Positions 31,821 through 43,202 are shown, numbered from the stretch's first letter. The stretch is DNA of 64,000 bases from Temnothorax longispinosus (GCF_030848805.1 NC_092369.1:3632743-3696742), one strand, 5' to 3'. Made by a program: numbers and translations. Notes: generated from the sequence alone by a model not told the origin.

Positions 31821-32795
31821 TCAAGTGTGCGGTACGTCCATGCAAATCGTATGAACAAAAGTGCGCGAAAGGAGATGTAATTGCCGCCATACGGCGTTTG
31901 GCCGATTATAAATACAAAATGTATGTTCACTCGTTGCACAATCTGAACACAGCGCAAGTTCTGCGGCGATTTGCGCATACCACGCAGAATGACAAATAAA
32001 ATCGTATGCTGGTCTCACTAGCGGATCCGAATAATCGCGATAATAGATAGGTATCGGTAACGGTAATTGTGTAGGAGGGGGTGGCGAGCCCTGCGGTATA
32101 GGAAACATAGGGCGCTCACCTATTATATGATGTCTATTAGCAGGTTCGGCGAAGTGGTCGTATGATCCTGATGGCTCTCCCAAAGCAAGCGGACTGCTTA
32201 CTGATGTGCTCAGGCCGCTCAAGGATCGTGATCCTCGGCTGCTGCATGCTTCAGCTCGTGTTGATGATGCCATTGCCACGTACTCGTGGCTCGTCTGAGT
32301 CACTGGGATGTTGGCATAACGGGGCGGAGGTCTGGAAACGTCAGGCAGTCTGATGGTTCCTGTTATCTCGCTGCCCAGGCTGATGTCATCGACGGGAGAC
32401 TCTCGATTAATCTCGTCGAGCACCTCGTCAATCAGGTTCTCCATTCCAGGGGTCAGCGCTGCCTCGACGGATGCCACTGACATCCGCGGCACTTCGTAGA
32501 TGGTGTTCGCCGGTGTCGGCGGACGCTGAGGTCGGGCGAAGACCTCAGGATCAGTTGGGCCGGGCCAGTCACGGTCCATGTTGGGATGGACGTCGACGCC
32601 AGGAGATCTGGTGTCGCGCTCCGGTGGTCTTCGCTGCGTTGGAATTGGCGATCGTCGATACAACTGCGCTGCGCTCAGGTCCATCGGTATATTTTCGTCG
32701 ATTCCAGGCATGGTCAAAATAATCCGGCGGAGTCGTCCCAGTATCCTATGCCAACGTTTATAATTGTTGCTATGATTATAGCTGCTCCTTCTCAT
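31821..32795 (-). CDS. Extra ORF downstream of env, Pro-rich with Cys/His C-terminus
   Basis: Intact frame of about 324 codons from ATG at 32795 (MRRSSYNHSNNYKRWHRIL). The N-terminus is basic; the middle is low-complexity and rich in Pro, Ser, Arg (RPPERDTRSPGVDVHPNMDR, PPPPTQLPLPIPIYYRD); residues about 265-295 have CHSAWYAQIAAELALCSDC followed by ATSEHTFC, a possible zinc site. It lies directly after env on the same strand, where errantiviruses normally have no further gene. A splice acceptor (TTTACAG) ends one base before the ATG. Function unknown; no match that I can name. Being intact beside a broken env is notable. Confidence 0.6.
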   Translation of the reverse strand: MRRSSYNHSNNYKRWHRILGRLRRIILTMPGIDENIPMDLSAAQLYRRSPIPTQRRPPERDTRSPGVDVHPNMDRDWPGPTDPEVFARPQRPPTPANTIYEVPRMSVASVEAALTPGMENLIDEVLDEINRESPVDDISLGSEITGTIRLPDVSRPPPRYANIPVTQTSHEYVAMASSTRAEACSSRGSRSLSGLSTSVSSPLALGEPSGSYDHFAEPANRHHIIGERPMFPIPQGSPPPPTQLPLPIPIYYRDYSDPLVRPAYDFICHSAWYAQIAAELALCSDCATSEHTFCIYNRPNAVWRQLHLLSRTFVHTICMDVPHT

Positions 32796-32796
32796 C

Positions 32797-32860
32797 CTGT
32801 AAAGTGAGCACAAACCAAAGACTAAATTTTGGTACGGAGTCGTGTGGTTTGGTCACTTAC
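32797..32860 (-). promoter_or_regulatory. Predicted 64-nt intron between env stop and extra ORF
   Basis: On the minus strand GTAAGTGACC begins at 32,860, three bases after the env stop codon (32,866-32,864), and CACTTTACAG ends at 32,797, one base before the ATG of the extra ORF. Donor, acceptor and a 64-nt length are typical of small insect introns. The acceptor could also pair with a more distant 5' donor to make a subgenomic mRNA. Confidence 0.5.
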
Positions 32861-32863
32861 GAA

Positions 32864-34288
32864 TTATTGCTGTGCCTTTTCAATTCGTCCGTGCGTTTCT
32901 GCTTCATGTACTTCTTCTCGCAAATTACACTGAAGTGTTTCTGTTCTCGAGCTAGACTGTTCGCATTCGGGCTCAGTGTCTCGGCTTTTATTCTCTACTG
33001 AGGAGCAAGGGGTAGTTCCCTTGGTTCCTTTGTCACGGTAGCATCGTGCATAGAGTAAATTCGCAGTACTGTTGATCCAAGAAGTCCTGCTTATCATCCA
33101 GATAATGACCACAAGTATTCCGAGAACACTTGTGCCCCATCCTACTGCGCTATAGGTGATGAGTCTTTGTTCTTGCATCTTCCTATCCTTGATCTGGCGG
33201 GCCTTCTCAATGATGTCATCAAAAGTCGTTGATACGTGGCTATTATTCATCGACCATAATTCGCGTGCTGCTTCTGCCAGGTCGATTTGATATTTTTCGC
33301 GGATAGGCTCGTACAACTGTGAAATGCTTAGGTTGTTCATTGGAGTATAATGCTGTACGAATTCTATAGAGTGAACAGATGGATGGCTCATCGTAGTAGT
33401 CCCTGCTTTAATTTTACATCCTTGGCGTATGGAGATAATGCCAGAATTACTTATTTCTTCTTGTTTGCTTTGTTGGCATTCTATACGGATTATTTCTCGT
33501 TTTCTTGCAGTATATATCCAATTTCCGGGCGTGGTTAAGGCTTTCCAGTATGTTTCTCGTAGGTTTTGTAATACTATGTTACAATATTCCATTTCTATAT
33601 TTTTATTTAGTAAAAGTTGAATGTTACAACTTGTCGCTTGCCGTATCTTTTTCAAAGGAAATATAGCTGGGCAGATAAATACGGCGCTGGACGATATATA
33701 TTCACGCAGTTCCCCTTCTCGGAACTCGTAGAAGCTATTGGTGTCCTCGCTTATTCCAATATGTTCTGCGTCAGATTTAATTATTGCGAATTTTGTTTTA
33801 TCAAACGACTGTTTAGCAGGTAATGGTACGGCTCTATACATTTTATATATTCCAGGGGAATCAATAATGGAATATGCAGGATATAAATCAATCGATTTCC
33901 GGAATAGGCAATTCGTAGATTGGATATTTTTATAAGCTGATCCATTCCGGTTTCATCGGTATTCACCGGAAATTCTGCATGGGGATTCTGTTCTTTTATT
34001 AACTTACAATTCTCTATTAATTGTTGCGGTGAAATTAAACGGGGGCGGATGAATCCCTGCTTTCCGAATAATATTCCGTCGATCAGAATATTCAAATCTA
34101 TTTCATGTTGTAATATTTTTGTATCGAGTTTTGTTATAACTTCCCAAAAATATCAATGCTTTTGGTTTAGCATCGCTTTAATTTCCATTGCGCTAAGCTG
34201 CTTTGTTATCTCCCATGTGGCGTTGTACAGTTCCCCGAAACGCGTTCGCGTTGCTACAGTTTGATTCACGAGTAGCAGAGCGAGATCG
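32864..34288 (-). pseudogene. Errantivirus-type envelope protein, C-terminal part
   Basis: Continuation of an envelope fusion glycoprotein of the baculovirus-F/errantivirus type. Pieces: 34,288 to about 34,100 (LYNATWEITKQLSAMEI, with a stop), 34,095-33,781 (NILIDGILFGKQGFIRPRLI) and 33,841-32,864 in another frame. The last has several Cys of the ectodomain (CNIQLLL, IRIECQQSKQEE, IRQGCKIKAG), one transmembrane segment (SVLGILVVIIWMIS, about residues 230-250) and a charged tail of about 80 residues. Such proteins mediate cell-to-cell spread of insect retroviruses. The gene is split by a family A LTR at 34,289, with frame changes near 34,120 and 33,830. Confidence 0.75.
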
Positions 34289-37094
34289 TGTGACGTCCTG
34301 GGTGATGCGAGGTGGCTCGATCCGGCAGAACGTCTCCGTCGAAATCAATTTTTATGGGTTCTTCTTGCAGTTAAGGAGGTAAAACCCCAGGATAATTAGC
34401 TGTTGGTCGGCGATGTAGATTATGGCTCCTTGGATCCGTTGAAGGTAGGTAATTCAATAATCTTTATCTTTCTTTTGATATAAAAGAGTATGATATTTAT
34501 TGTAGAACTTTTACGATACAAGTGGCTTATGTGGGAGGATGGAACAAGTATAAGATATGTGACCTTTCCTGGCTCGTTCCACACTCTCCGTCGAGAGGGT
34601 GAAAGATTCTGCTTTTATACAATTTTGGAAACGGTAGTGGGAGGTGACCGCACCTCGTTACAATGAGTCATAAGGCGTTGTCTAGCGGATGTGAGTCTAC
34701 TTCTAGCGGTGTGGCTCGCTTGCCAGCAATGAATCATAGGGTGGTATCTTGAAATTCATTACCTTATATGGTCATGCGTTGCGTTCTATTTCGACATGTC
34801 CATATATGGTCTATGCGAAGACTAGATTCACTCGAATGAGTCATACAGGTGACTCATCTGAATTCTATTTTATTCTCTAGTCTAACAGCGATTTGTATTG
34901 AGAGCGATACCTTCTTTCATTATAAAATTTCAATATGACTTTTATTATAAAGGAAAATAAGAAATCTTTAATATTTTAATTTTAAAATGTGCAAATATAT
35001 GTTGAATATTATTTAAGTTTCTTCAGACATACTTTACATAGGGTAGAATAATTCAATAGTACAATTAAAGTCGTTATTAGTATGTCTAAAGTATAAAAGA
35101 TATTGCTCTCTTCGTCTAACAGTTAATATAGTATATCTGACTCTCTCTTTCTCTCTTTCAGATCGTACAATACTCGTATCTCGTGTTCCTTATGCTACGC
35201 ATATACAATTCTATCTTTTCAGGTTCGTGGGTGATGTTTCAACGCTTGACGCTCGAGATTTATATTAATTTTAGTAAGTATATATATTTTTGTTAATAAT
35301 AATATTGATAAAAGTGATGTTAGCGGCGGTAATAATGATTCTAATATCATATTAATAATATACCGTGCAGGTAGAAATGGTCAGCATTCTCATTAGTACA
35401 GGAAATCAATGAAATTAAATTATTTATATATATATATATATATGTATATAATAAGATTTTTATTATTTTTATATCTCACGAATGGTTGGGAATTTGATTG
35501 GAGTGTATAGGAAATATATTGCAGGACTTTCACTAAAGTATAATATAGTATTGGAAAATTTTATTGTTGATATATGTATTTGTTAATAACAAATTATTAA
35601 TTAAATAAATTGATACTCTTTAATTCGCGTATTGATATTGTTATGTTCTCTTTGTTTAAGAGGTTTTGAATTTCTAATATCATCTCGTTTATGAGCATTC
35701 GTTATTTTATTGTTATAAATATTTCGTAAATAAACAATTGCAGAAGTAAAAGTTATTATCATTTTTCGTAGGTGTACTGATGCAGAGTTTACGTGCGCGG
35801 TCAGAATTCGTGTTTACCCGGACGAATTTTCATCCACATAATTGTTTTATCTCCGTCTATTTGTTTTCATTTTTATTTTAATTTATTAAGAGTCTATAGG
35901 GCTATCCTTGTCTTACTCTCTGTGAACTGGTATTAAACTATCCTCGTCTTTCATGGGGCGAATATTCAATTTTTAATCTCGTTATTAGTTTAATTAATTT
36001 AAATAGAAAATCGGCGTTAACGTTACTGGTGTTTAGGAGTATAAGAGATTCCATTTTTATCATAATTAAGTGTCAAAATTTTCGTTCAAAAATGAAATTT
36101 TCTAGTCTTAAAATGTATAAAAGACTAAAATATTAATGTAAAAATGATTTAGTCTTTGTAAGTCTAAAGGGTAGGAAATTCAAAATGGCGGACGTGAAAC
36201 TTTAATAATTTAAAACTCGAGAACGGTAAGAGATAAAAGATGGGGTTTCTTTTGTTGTGTTCGGACAATTAAGGGCATTATTTTAGGTTGTTTAAAATTT
36301 CTGTTTTATGGATTTCCATAATTTTTAATTATATCTCGGAATTAAGAAGAGATATGATGTGGGGGTTTTTGTGAGGTTACTTGACATGCTCTGCTGAGTG
36401 TCTGCAGTGATTTTATTCATCATCTTTAATAATAATTTTATGATAAATTTTATTGTTAATTAGTTTATTTTGAGAGATCCAACAATTATTTATAATCAAA
36501 AGTTGTTTGACTTTTTATGATAGTTCCAGTAGTCACACTAACTAGGTCTGTTAATAATATAATTTAATTGTTTATAACAATCATGTTTGAGAAATGCTTT
36601 AAGATAATTATTATTTTAGCGTGATAATATTCTTTAAGCACAAAAGGTTATGTTCTTATGAATAATCTGCTTTTAATTTATTTATTTATATTTTATTTTA
36701 ATTTTCTGAGTTTATTCTTATGGAACATGTATTTATTCCTGTGTTGAATTGAATTTATATTGCATAAAGGATCTCATAAAGCTTGTAATATTCATTTACG
36801 ATCAATTTTAGTGATTCTGGGGAGTTTTAACAAGCAATTGTCCAAAAGTTTATAGTGTGATTCATGAAAATGGGGCTTAAGCTTGAAAGGGTACCTTAAG
36901 GCAGCCATGTTCTCTAGGCTTGTGTCTACTACTTTAAGAACGCGTGCTCGCATCAGCTGAGTGATTGTTATGACAGTTAATCTAAGGTGTGATTATTTAT
37001 TCTTATATTGTTTGCAGGTGCTGTGCAATATGGATGGAAATCGAAAAATTTATGCGGCTGGAATATAGCGGTGATTATACCGTCAGACGTGACA
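34289..37094 (+). mobile_element. Family A solo LTR, copy 2, inserted in env
   Basis: 2,806 bp from TGTGACGTCCTGGGTG to CCGTCAGACGTGACA, collinear with copy 1 but about 0.46 kb shorter because of an internal deletion near 35,830. The flanks are ATCG (34,285-34,288) and ATCA (37,095-37,098), a likely 4-bp target duplication with one change. Env coding sequence lies on both sides. It is therefore a solo LTR left by LTR-LTR recombination after insertion. Not the 3' LTR of copy 1. Confidence 0.85.
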
Positions 37095-37512
37095 ATCATT
37101 AGTTTTTATTTTCTACGTGCATTGCATTACGCATGTCATATTCGTCTTCGATGGTTAAAGTTCCGAATAATATCTTGCTAAGTTGCCCAACAAATTCCAG
37201 GGGAGCCCGTTTTGTTCGGGATTCTCCTATGAGTTCACGTATATGATCTTGATACTGCTTTATCTTATTTAATTTGGCAATTAATGAAGTCAGTCGTGGT
37301 CGTATTTCACAATGCGAATTGTGATCGCCACATTGTTGTAATATCGAATCCATTTGCTGTTTGAGCTTGGCCGTTGTAGCTTTAATATCGCGCAAGTCGA
37401 TGTAGATTATCATCTTCCAAGAATTCTCGGACGTACGCATTTCTCCAACGGCCTCGAAAAATATTCCAGGATTATCTTTTAAACCAGTAATTGTGTATTC
37501 TTTTTCCTTCAT
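37095..37512 (-). pseudogene. Errantivirus-type envelope protein, N-terminal part
   Basis: ATG at 37512 opens 137 codons of an envelope glycoprotein. Residues about 97-115 carry a furin-like cleavage site followed by a fusion-peptide-like stretch (SRTKRAPLEFVGQLSKILFG), the hallmark of F-type Env proteins of errantiviruses. Two upstream cysteines (QCGDHNSHCE) fit the surface subunit. The frame ends at TAA next to the LTR insertion and the gene resumes beyond it at 34,288. The ATG overlaps the integrase stop in the four bases ATGA. The N-terminal region is short and I see no clear signal peptide, so the start may lie in pol or be reached by splicing. Confidence 0.75.
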
Positions 37513-38296
37513 CCCTGATCTGCAATTCGAGCAGGTTTAATTCGGTCTATATGTACGATTTTAGTTTTATTTGGTGGAATTAATATTTTAATATTATTAT
37601 TCTCTAGGATTTCTACAATTTCATAGGGTCCTGTGTATTCGTCATCGAACTTGTTTTTTTTTTGGGTTTTAATAAATATATAAAATCTCTTATTTTATAC
37701 GTTTGTGTTTTTAATTTCTTATCGTAATAATGTTTATAACGTGTTTTGGCTAATCCTAAATTTGACACGGCTAGTTTCCTTAGATCAGTTAATTTATCAA
37801 TAAGTTCACTCACGTAATCGTCATACGTTTCTACCGAATCATTTGTTTTTATTTCAGATGGCAATCGTGCGGTTTTGCCGAATACTAACTCATACGGTGT
37901 GAATTTTGTTCCCTCATGTACGCTAGTATTATATGAAAACATAGCATGCTCGAGCCAGTTGTCCCAATCGTGTTCATCAGTTATATAATGCTTTAAATAT
38001 TCGGTCAATACATGGTGGCTTCTTTCTAACGAGCCATTGGATTGAGGATGGAAAGCAGATGTGCAATATTGTTTTATTTTAAAATATTTTGCAAATTTCT
38101 TCATCATGGAACTAGTGAAATTTGAACCTTGATCCGTCAAAATTGCTTTGGGACTTCCAAATTGACAAATAAATCTACGCGTGAATGCTTTTGCGATTTC
38201 CTCTGAGTTCGCTTGCACAAGAGGTACGGCAACTGAATATTTCGTTAATTGATCCTGAATCGTTAAAATATATTCATTACCATTATCAGTACCCAC
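37509..38296 (-). pseudogene. Ty3/gypsy (errantivirus-like) integrase, 5'-truncated
   Basis: Integrase catalytic core: TDNGNEYILTIQDQLTKYSV, then AILTDQGSNFTSS with the second catalytic Asp, and FHPQSNGSLERSHH with the catalytic Glu. The N-terminal zinc-binding domain and the first catalytic Asp are lost because the element is cut at 38,296. After residue 220 a T-rich run at about 37,652-37,666 changes frame; the C-terminal domain (YTGPYEIVEILENN, HIDRIKPARI) is readable in another frame to TGA 37,511-37,509. Enzymatically dead. It is the 3' part of pol and precedes env on the same strand. Confidence 0.85.
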
Positions 38297-38637
38297 ACAG
38301 CAACGAAATATTTCAGAAAGCTTTCAAAAAGCTGTCAACGAAATATGAAACTTTTCAAAAAAACATTTCAGACATGTTTCAGATATGTTTCAGAAAGGTA
38401 AAATGTTCGCCAAGCTGAGATTTCAGAAATGTTTCTGAAATCTCAGAAATATTTCTGAAATAATTCTGAAATACTTTAGAAATATTTCTGAAATGCTTAA
38501 GAAATATCTCTGAAATGCCTAATAAATATCTATGAAATGTTTCAGAAAGATTTCAAAAATATCTCTGAAATGCTTCGGAAATATCTCTGAAATGTTTCAG
38601 AAATATATGGGAAATATTTTAGATACTTTTTTTCACA
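38297..38637. repeat. Degenerate AGAAATATTTCTGAAAT satellite
   Basis: About 15 imperfect units of roughly 20 bp built on AGAAATATYTCTGAAATG, itself a partial palindrome (GAAATATTTC). It has replaced the 5' part of the integrase gene. Confidence 0.85.
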
Positions 38638-38639
38638 TA

Positions 38640-39016
38640 CAGGGTGATCCGGAACAATTTCTTGTCCTTCATAAATCATATTCTTGAACACATTGTAAGA
38701 CTATTTTTCCTCTTGCAAAATGTTATCCGATTTTTAGTTGCTGAGTTATTAAGCTAATAGTTTGTCTATTACGGGCCGGTCAGAAGGGAGGCAGGAGCGG
38801 CACAATTAACCGTCAGATGTTCAACTTCTGCGTCAGCATCTGACGGTTAATTGTGCCGCTCCTGCCTACCTTCTGACCGGCCCGTAATAGACAAACTATT
38901 AGCTTAATAACTCAGCAACTAAAAATCGGATATTTTGCAAGAAGAAAAATAGTTAACAATTTGTTCAAGAATATGGATTAATTATTAAAAACAGGAAATT
39001 GTTTCAAATCACTCTG
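38640..39016. mobile_element. Palindromic MITE, CAGGGTG ends, TA target
   Basis: Starts CAGGGTGATCCGGAACAATT and ends GAAATTGTTTCAAATCACTCTG, flanked by TA on both sides. The element is a long inverted repeat centred near 38,830 (CAATTAACCGTCAGATG / CATCTGACGGTTAATTG). TA target and terminal CAGGGTG suggest a Tc1/mariner-like non-autonomous element. No ORF. Confidence 0.85.
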
Positions 39017-39339
39017 TATATCTGTAACAAATCTGAAATAGATTTTTATTCAAAGATGTATATTATGTCTGTTACGTTTATGTGAAATATTACAGAAATA
39101 TGTAGGTAAAAGTCAATAAAATATTTATAAAATACTGTTACAAAAACGAGTGTATCCTTTCTGTAATTTTTATTTTAATTGTGATAGTACCTACACTGTT
39201 GCAACAGTTTACAACTAACAGTCCATAACAGTACATAATATATGTAACAATGTTATTGACATACATAATAAATTTTCTTTATGTCTTGTAACACTTAACA
39301 GTTTTAATATCACAAATTAATACCTTATAATAGAGAAAT
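39017..39339. other. AT-rich spacer, no gene
   Basis: AT-rich with scattered CATAATATATGTAAC words; nothing further recognised. Confidence 0.5.
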
Positions 39340-39650
39340 AAACTATGATTATTATATATCATATGTGTGCGTAAAAAAAATATATGTATACCTTAGAAAG
39401 ATAAACGCATATCATTACACATGTGTGTAAAAAAAAATATATATACCTTAGAAAGATAAACTCATCTTATTATATATATCACATTTATGTGTGGAAAAAG
39501 TATATATATACCTTAGAAAAATAAACGCATATTAATATATATTATATCACATGTGTAAAAAAAAATATATGTATATATATATATATATATACCTTAGAAA
39601 AATAAACTCATCTTATTATATATCACATGTGTGTAAAAAAAATATATATA

Positions 39651-39839
39651 CAGGGTGGGCCAAAACGAAACAAACGTGTTTTGGTATTTAACTCAATTAA
39701 TACGAAAAACGCTCAGACATGTCAACTTTAGTTTCAATCACCAAAGTTCAACCCCATAAGAGAATGTCTGAGCGTTTTTCAAATTAATTAAGTTAAATAT
39801 AAAAAAACACGCTTGTTTCGTTTTTGGTGGCCCACCCTG
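39651..39839. mobile_element. CAGGGTGGGCC MITE, copy 1
   Basis: 189 bp, CAGGGTGGGCCAAAACGAAA to TTTGGTGGCCCACCCTG, flanked by TA. Internal inverted repeat includes AAAAACGCTCAGACAT / ATGTCTGAGCGTTTTT-type arms. The right flank lacks the ATACCTTAG part of the satellite, a small later deletion. Confidence 0.88.
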
Positions 39840-40096
39840 TAAAGATAAACTCATATTATTATATATCACATGTGTGTAAAAAAAAAATATATATATATAC
39901 CTTAGAAAGATAAACGCATATCATTAAACATGTGTGTAAAAAAATATATATATACCTTAGAAAGATAAATAAACTTATCTTATTATATATATCACATGTG
40001 TGTGTGAAAAAAGTATATATATATACCTTAGAAAAATAAACGCATATTAATATATATTATATCACGTGTGTAAAAAAAAATATATGTATATATATA

Positions 40097-40309
40097 TGTA
40101 GGTCCAGAGGTATGTTCCGGGACTGTTTACGTTTTTTGAAATGTACAGTCCTGGAATATAACGCATATATATGTAATCAGATTCAAAAAACTGTCCCGAA
40201 AATTGCCGTAGGACATGAATTTTTTCCAGGACAGTCCTGGAAACTGCCAAATGTCCCGGAATATACCGATATCAAAATAAAAGTCCTGGAACATACTTCC
40301 GGACCTACA
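40097..40309. mobile_element. TGTAGGTCC MITE, copy 1
   Basis: Starts TGTAGGTCCAGAGGTATGTT and ends GAACATACTTCCGGACCTACA, inside TA repeats. Internal words CCGGGACTG, AGTCCTGGAA and GGACAGTCCTGGAAACTGCC recur. A second copy in the opposite orientation is at 45,818-46,033. Confidence 0.88.
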
Positions 40310-40386
40310 TATATATATATATATATACCTTAGAAAAATAAACTCATCTTATTATATATCACATGTGTGTAAAAAAAATATATATA

Positions 40387-40571
40387 CAGGGTGGGCCAAA
40401 ACGAAACAAACGTGTTTTGGTATTTAACTCAATTAATACGAAAAACGCTCAGACATGTCAACTTTAGTTTCAATCACCAAAGTTCAACCCCATAAGAGAA
40501 TGTCTGAGCGTTTTTCAAATTAATTAAGTTAAGTACCAAAAAACACGCTTGTTTCGTTTTGGCCCACCCTG
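40387..40571. mobile_element. CAGGGTGGGCC MITE, copy 2
   Basis: 185 bp, nearly identical to copy 1 at 39,651-39,839 and with the same 60-bp left flank, so it arose by duplication of the surrounding satellite rather than by a new insertion. Confidence 0.88.
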
Positions 40572-41019
40572 TATATACCTTAGAAAGATAAACTCATATT
40601 ATTATATATCACATGTGTATAAAAAAAATATATATATATATATATACCTTACAAAGATAAACGCATATTATTACATATATTATATGTAAAAAAAGGAAGT
40701 GACTCTCAACTACTCTCGAGACCGCGCATTTAAGATGTTGGGTCTCCGTCCGTTTTGTTTTCTTTGTCTTCCATTTTTATGCTAAAAATTATAAAGACAA
40801 TTTAAAACAAACATCTAATCTAAAACTGTAGTTTATAATCATATAAAACTGACATAAACATGACTGAATATTCATATAACTTACGTTTTCCGCTTCAGTC
40901 GTAAAGTCGCACCTGCCAGCCAAGTACTGATCTGCTTTTTAATGCTTTCATCAGTAGCATTCGATGAAAATAGATGTGCAGCTTCTATAAATAGTCACGA
41001 ATTTTTACCAATAAAATTG

Positions 41020-41813
41020 AAATTTATTTTTAGAAAAAAACGAACTGCTGCCAGAATACTTACTGTGTATACTTACTGAATACACAATCCTTAAGTAAAA
41101 GATGTTTAAATGGTTTTTTTTTCTTTCTCCTTGTCCTTTGTGCGCGAATGGGCTTGGGATTTAGAGTTCAAAGGTCAATGAAGTTTATCCTTTTATAACA
41201 ACGTCTATAATAGTCAATAATTACAAACTATATTTACAGCTATTTTACAATCGATATTCGATATTCTTGCGGGCGAATGCGCGCGGAGAGAGCCGTCACT
41301 CGAAGCACGAGCTGAATCCCGAGAGCAGCGAAAAGGCGCTTTGAGACCGATCGAATAAGTTGAACACGAGACGCGGAATCGTAATCGCTCGCTAATTCGG
41401 TATCGTCGTCGATAGCAATTATCACTTTTCTCTCGATATGACTCGGAAAACGAATGTTCCTTGGCGCGCGGAAGGCCGGAGCTTTTATCAGCTCGCACTC
41501 CGCCTCCTCGTTCGCGCTCCGAAATTTCGCTGGACCAATCGGCAATCAACCCCCCGAGACGTACGTCACTCGACAATTTCAGCAGTCCTTGGGGCCGACG
41601 ACCGATCAGCTGTTTTGGTATTTGTCTCTCCCTGTGTCCCGAGCGTTTACCTCTCGCTTAGAGGTTCTCGAGACAAAGGGAGCGTATCGGTACACGCGGA
41701 AACGGCGTGACACTGTTTATGATCTCTCGCAACTTCTCGGAGACACGGCACTTATTCTTCGAAACGAGAATACATTTAGCTTGAAATATTCGAAATAATC
41801 CGATTACGTTGCT
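41020..41813. other. Intronic region of the pseudogene, unrecognised GC-richer insert
   Basis: A GC-richer block (41,240-41,790) with several overlapping open frames and no recognisable protein. CGAACTGCTGCCAGAAT occurs in plus orientation at about 41,042 and as its reverse complement (within exon 4) at about 41,832, so a local inversion or foldback has involved this block. Confidence 0.45.
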
Positions 41814-42684
41814 CGAGAAATTCTGCTAACATTCTGGCAGCAGTTCGATTTCGAACACCTTTATAACTATATTTGACAGCTACTTCATCCACAAAAAATA
41901 TCTTGCATTATATAATTTATGAATACTTCCAATTTTTTGCCATCACGTTGTAATAACGTTTGTGCCTGAAAACATTGTTTGTATATGATGTTACGTCCAA
42001 CCCCGGGATTAGGATATGAAAATCTGGGAAGCAAGGAAAGGCTAGCCAGAGGGGTCGGGGGAAGGGAGGACGCAGCTAGATACTTACAAATGTCGCTCGC
42101 AGGTACGCGCTCGGAGACGCGTGGCGCGAGTCGAACGCACTTTTATGACTCAGAAAGGGTCAACGTCTGTAAAGTCGTTAGGACGCCTTTCGTGAGCGGT
42201 GCGATCGTCGGTCCTTTTTCGAGTCAGAGAATTTAATCCCTTTAACTCAGGATCGGACCTCGTGCAATTTCGAGAGGTGGATGGTAGTGGGTCTTAAGTT
42301 ATAAATGAATGCAAATTGAAATTAATATTTAATATAAGATAAACATTTATTACAATAATATAAGCTAGGTGAACAGTAAATGAGAATTAGGTAAAATAAA
42401 ATTTGAATACATTTATAAGTGTGAGTGTCGGATGTATGTGTAACGTGTGTGGGTATTTCGCGCGGGTGTTACATAGGTGCGGGGGTGATCGGGCAAGATC
42501 TTTAAAGAAAAACTTATTTAAAAATGAACATCTTGCCCGCTATTATTATAATCGGAATCAGTAGTGAGATTACATGAATTTAGTGAAGTGTGTAGGTGTG
42601 TAAATTAATTTAAATCGGAGCTTAAAATTAAAGTATATGTAAATTTTGAAGTTAAAACATATGAGAATAAAAAAAAAATAAAAT

Positions 42685-43131
42685 TTATTCTAAGATCACG
42701 ATCTCTGGGTCGGCTAGTTCCTCGAGATCGAGGGTCGAGGCGGTCGAAGAGGTTGGAGACGGACTTCGGGAAGAGGAGGGAGAATCGGGAGGTTCTAGGA
42801 AGCGGGCTGGATCGGGGTTGACGGGGACCACGCGAGGAGGGACCACGCGAAACGGAGCCACGCGGCAAATAGGGCGATGTTCGACAAATGGGCGAAAAGG
42901 CAGGACGACTGGGCGATAGGGCAGGATGTTAGCGGGACGATTCTGGTTAGAACAACCGGGTTCTTCTGTACACGCTGGTAGGGGCGGTGGGATGGCGAGT
43001 CGCGGAGGACCGGCGTTGAGCTGCTCCCGGGGGAGTTCAACCTCCCGTCGCGTCCGCTTGTTCTGGCGATTTCTTTGTCGCCTGATTGTGCGGAGATTCG
43101 GTCCTTGAGGGGCTAGGACTTTCGGGTTCAC
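42685..43131 (-). CDS. Pro/Arg-rich ORF inside the family B LTR
   Basis: Open frame of 148 codons (MNPKVLAPQGPNLRTIRRQR to DLEELADPEIVILE). N-terminus strongly basic, middle rich in Pro, Arg and Val (PYRPVVLPFRPFVEHRPICR), C-terminus Ser-rich and then acidic. No known motif. It may be real coding within the LTR, in which case the LTR is minus-oriented, or a by-product of GC-rich sequence. The composition, a basic domain then an acidic tail, resembles the Pro-rich extra ORF at 31,821-32,795 only in general style. Confidence 0.35.
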   Translation of the reverse strand: MNPKVLAPQGPNLRTIRRQRNRQNKRTRREVELPREQLNAGPPRLAIPPPLPACTEEPGCSNQNRPANILPYRPVVLPFRPFVEHRPICRVAPFRVVPPRVVPVNPDPARFLEPPDSPSSSRSPSPTSSTASTLDLEELADPEIVILE

Positions 43132-43202
43132 TAAAATTATTTACTTATTTAGTCGATCTCTCTCGGACCCGGTCGGAAGCGAACAAAAGGAAATCGTAAA
43201 AA

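Larger units (their letters stand above)
39340..40690. repeat. AT-rich satellite of 60-75 bp units with embedded MITEs
   Basis: Units carry ACCTTAGAAARATAAACKCAT, TATTATATATCACATGTGTG and TAAAAAAAATATATATA. About ten units are visible. Two near-identical MITEs sit in identical unit contexts about 736 bp apart, so the array also has a higher-order duplication. Confidence 0.85.

Noticed and set aside
26946..37094. Single full-length LTR retrotransposon bounded by copies 1 and 2
   Set aside because: The interior env is on the opposite strand and continues beyond copy 2, and copy 2 has its own near-perfect 4-bp target duplication, so copy 2 is a solo LTR in another element.
41214..41798. Overlapping frames of 60-120 codons in both strands
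   Set aside because: GC-richer insert inside an intron; no motif, no splice context, and several frames equally open.
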